Shown here in pieces: positions 63,003 through 64,000 of a stretch of DNA of 64,000 nucleotides (the stretch's first letter is position 1; each line of letters begins with the position of its first letter). Source of the DNA: Nitratireductor sp. B36 (GTDB taxonomy: Bacteria; Pseudomonadota; Alphaproteobacteria; Rhizobiales; Rhizobiaceae); contig NZ_JACKZY010000001.1 in assembly GCF_020833685.1 (NCBI RefSeq), positions 124,001 to 188,000 of the forward strand, read 5' to 3'. A program made the position numbers and the translations under genes. The notes below the pieces were generated by a model that was given only the letters and a program-made list of their open reading frames with translations, made no database searches and was not told the DNA's origin.

Positions 63003-64000
63003 TCAGCATTCCACGACGTTTACCGCCAGTCCGCCCAGGCTTGTTTCCTTGTAACGCTCGTTCATATCGACACCGGTCTGCCGCATCGTTTCGACTGCAG
63101 CATCAAGCGACACGAAGTGCGTCCCGTCACCTTTCACCGCAAGAGAGGCTGCCGTGACGGCCTTGACCGAGCCCAGGGCGTTGCGCTCGATGCACGGGAC
63201 CTGCACAAGTCCTGCAACCGGGTCACAGGTCATGCCCAGATGGTGTTCGAGAGCTATTTCGGCGGCGTTCTCCACCTGTGCAGGCGTGCCGCCCAGCACG
63301 GCGGCTAAGCCCGCCGCGGCCATCGCAGAAGCCGAGCCGACTTCACCCTGACAGCCGACCTCCGCGCCGGAGATGGAGGCATTGTGCTTCACGATGCCAC
63401 CGATCGCGGCAGCAGTCAGAAGGAAATCGCGAATGCCGTTGGCATCAGCGTCGACGTGGAATTTCTGCCAGTAACGCATGACAGCAGGCACCACGCCGGC
63501 CGCGCCGTTGGTCGGAGCGGTTACCACGCGGCCGCCGCTGGCGTTTTCCTCATTCACGGCCATGGCGAAAACGGAGAGCCAGTCATTCGCTGCGAGAGGA
63601 TTGGGGCGGTTCTGACGCCAGTCTTCTTCCAGCCTGTCATGCAGCTGCCGCGCACGACGGCGCACGTTCAAGCCGCCGGGCATGATGCCGTCCTGCGAAA
63701 GACCACGTTCAATGCATGCGTCCATGGCCTGCCAAATACGATCCAGACCGGCATCAAGGTCTGCCCGGGTCATATGTGCTTCTTCGTTCGCCCGCTTCAT
63801 CTCGGCGATCGATAATCCGCTTTCGGCCGCCATTGCGAGCATTTCGCGCGCGCTCGCAAAAGGGAACGGAACATCGGAGGCCTCAGGCTTTCTGGACTGG
63901 TTCTTCAGCGTCTGCAGTTCCTCCTCGGAAACCACGAAACCGCCACCGACGGAATAATAGATACGTCTCAGCAGGCGCCTGCCATCCGCATCATAAGCGT
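63003..64000 (-). CDS. sdaA: L-serine ammonia-lyase (deaminase), partial at right edge
   Basis: The C-terminal 331 residues of a single-chain iron-sulfur L-serine dehydratase, which converts serine to pyruvate and ammonia. The reading frame continues to the window edge ([22 protein letters not shown] precedes an internal Val that could be misread as a start). Cluster cysteines are likely in [18 protein letters not shown], and [18 protein letters not shown], with another near the C-terminal [25 protein letters not shown] is also typical. The beta domain is largely outside the window. Confidence 0.93.
   Translation of the reverse strand, partial: AYDADGRRLLRRIYYSVGGGFVVSEEELQTLKNQSRKPEASDVPFPFASAREMLAMAAESGLSIAEMKRANEEAHMTRADLDAGLDRIWQAMDACIERGLSQDGIMPGGLNVRRRARQLHDRLEEDWRQNRPNPLAANDWLSVFAMAVNEENASGGRVVTAPTNGAAGVVPAVMRYWQKFHVDADANGIRDFLLTAAAIGGIVKHNASISGAEVGCQGEVGSASAMAAAGLAAVLGGTPAQVENAAEIALEHHLGMTCDPVAGLVQVPCIERNALGSVKAVTAASLAVKGDGTHFVSLDAAVETMRQTGVDMNERYKETSLGGLAVNVVEC

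Overview
The window is a dense, GC-rich housekeeping segment of an alphaproteobacterial chromosome, most likely from the Rhizobiales (Hyphomicrobiales), in or near the Phyllobacteriaceae/Mesorhizobium group. The evidence is the gene order dusB-ntrB, the fused ispDF, a pyruvate dehydrogenase E1-beta with its own lipoyl domain, lpxI instead of lpxH, eipB (DUF1849), and direct-repeat GTTC-N7-GTTC LexA boxes. Genus is inferred only from gene order and protein style. I see no rRNA, tRNA, CRISPR array, insertion sequence or prophage.

Layout. 1-3.1 kb: the start of ntrB (cut by the edge), dusB, then divergent ispDF and cinA/pncC. 3.1-17.4 kb: a long minus-strand run reading (from the right) secG, pyrG, a VOC protein, kdsA, eno, ftsB, pdhA-pdhB-pdhC, an SGNH hydrolase, an HdeD-like protein, lpdA, a GlsB-type membrane protein, lipA, ratA. 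This links central carbon metabolism, the whole PDH complex and lipoate supply. 17.7-24.1 kb: tpiA, divergent from a plus-strand operon ppiD-trpD-trpC-moaC-moeA with overlapping ends. 24.1-29.8 kb: an exported protein of unknown function and ssb, divergent from uvrA and a DUF72 gene. The 939-bp ssb-uvrA gap carries two SOS boxes and a cluster of hairpins. 29.9-35.4 kb: comEC, then divergent gltX and gltA, ending in a strong intrinsic terminator. 35.4-37.2 kb: a two-gene unit (MATE exporter and glyoxalase-related protein) set between gltA and lpxB.

37.4-50.7 kb is the large envelope/translation cluster on the minus strand: rpsB-tsf-pyrH-frr-uppS-cdsA-rseP-bamA-lpxD-fabZ-lpxA-lpxI-lpxB. It couples translation factors, undecaprenyl and phospholipid synthesis, outer-membrane protein assembly and lipid A synthesis. 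dxr, often found between cdsA and rseP in relatives, is absent. 50.8-64 kb holds eipB, ridA-GDPD, a FemAB-like protein, an SMR exporter, a HIT protein, azlCD, clpS-clpA, a SPOR-tailed D-alanyl-D-alanine carboxypeptidase, a DnaJ/VWA pair, DUF1489 and a partial L-serine dehydratase.

No clearly new multi-gene system is visible. The best leads are non-coding: the paired LexA boxes and tandem hairpins between ssb and uvrA, an inverted repeat covering the ftsB start codon, the rpsB-tsf terminator, a terminator that doubles as the end of an opposing gene, and a 50-bp exact repeat linking pdhB and pdhC. Reading was by eye; family names come from recognised motifs, not database searches.
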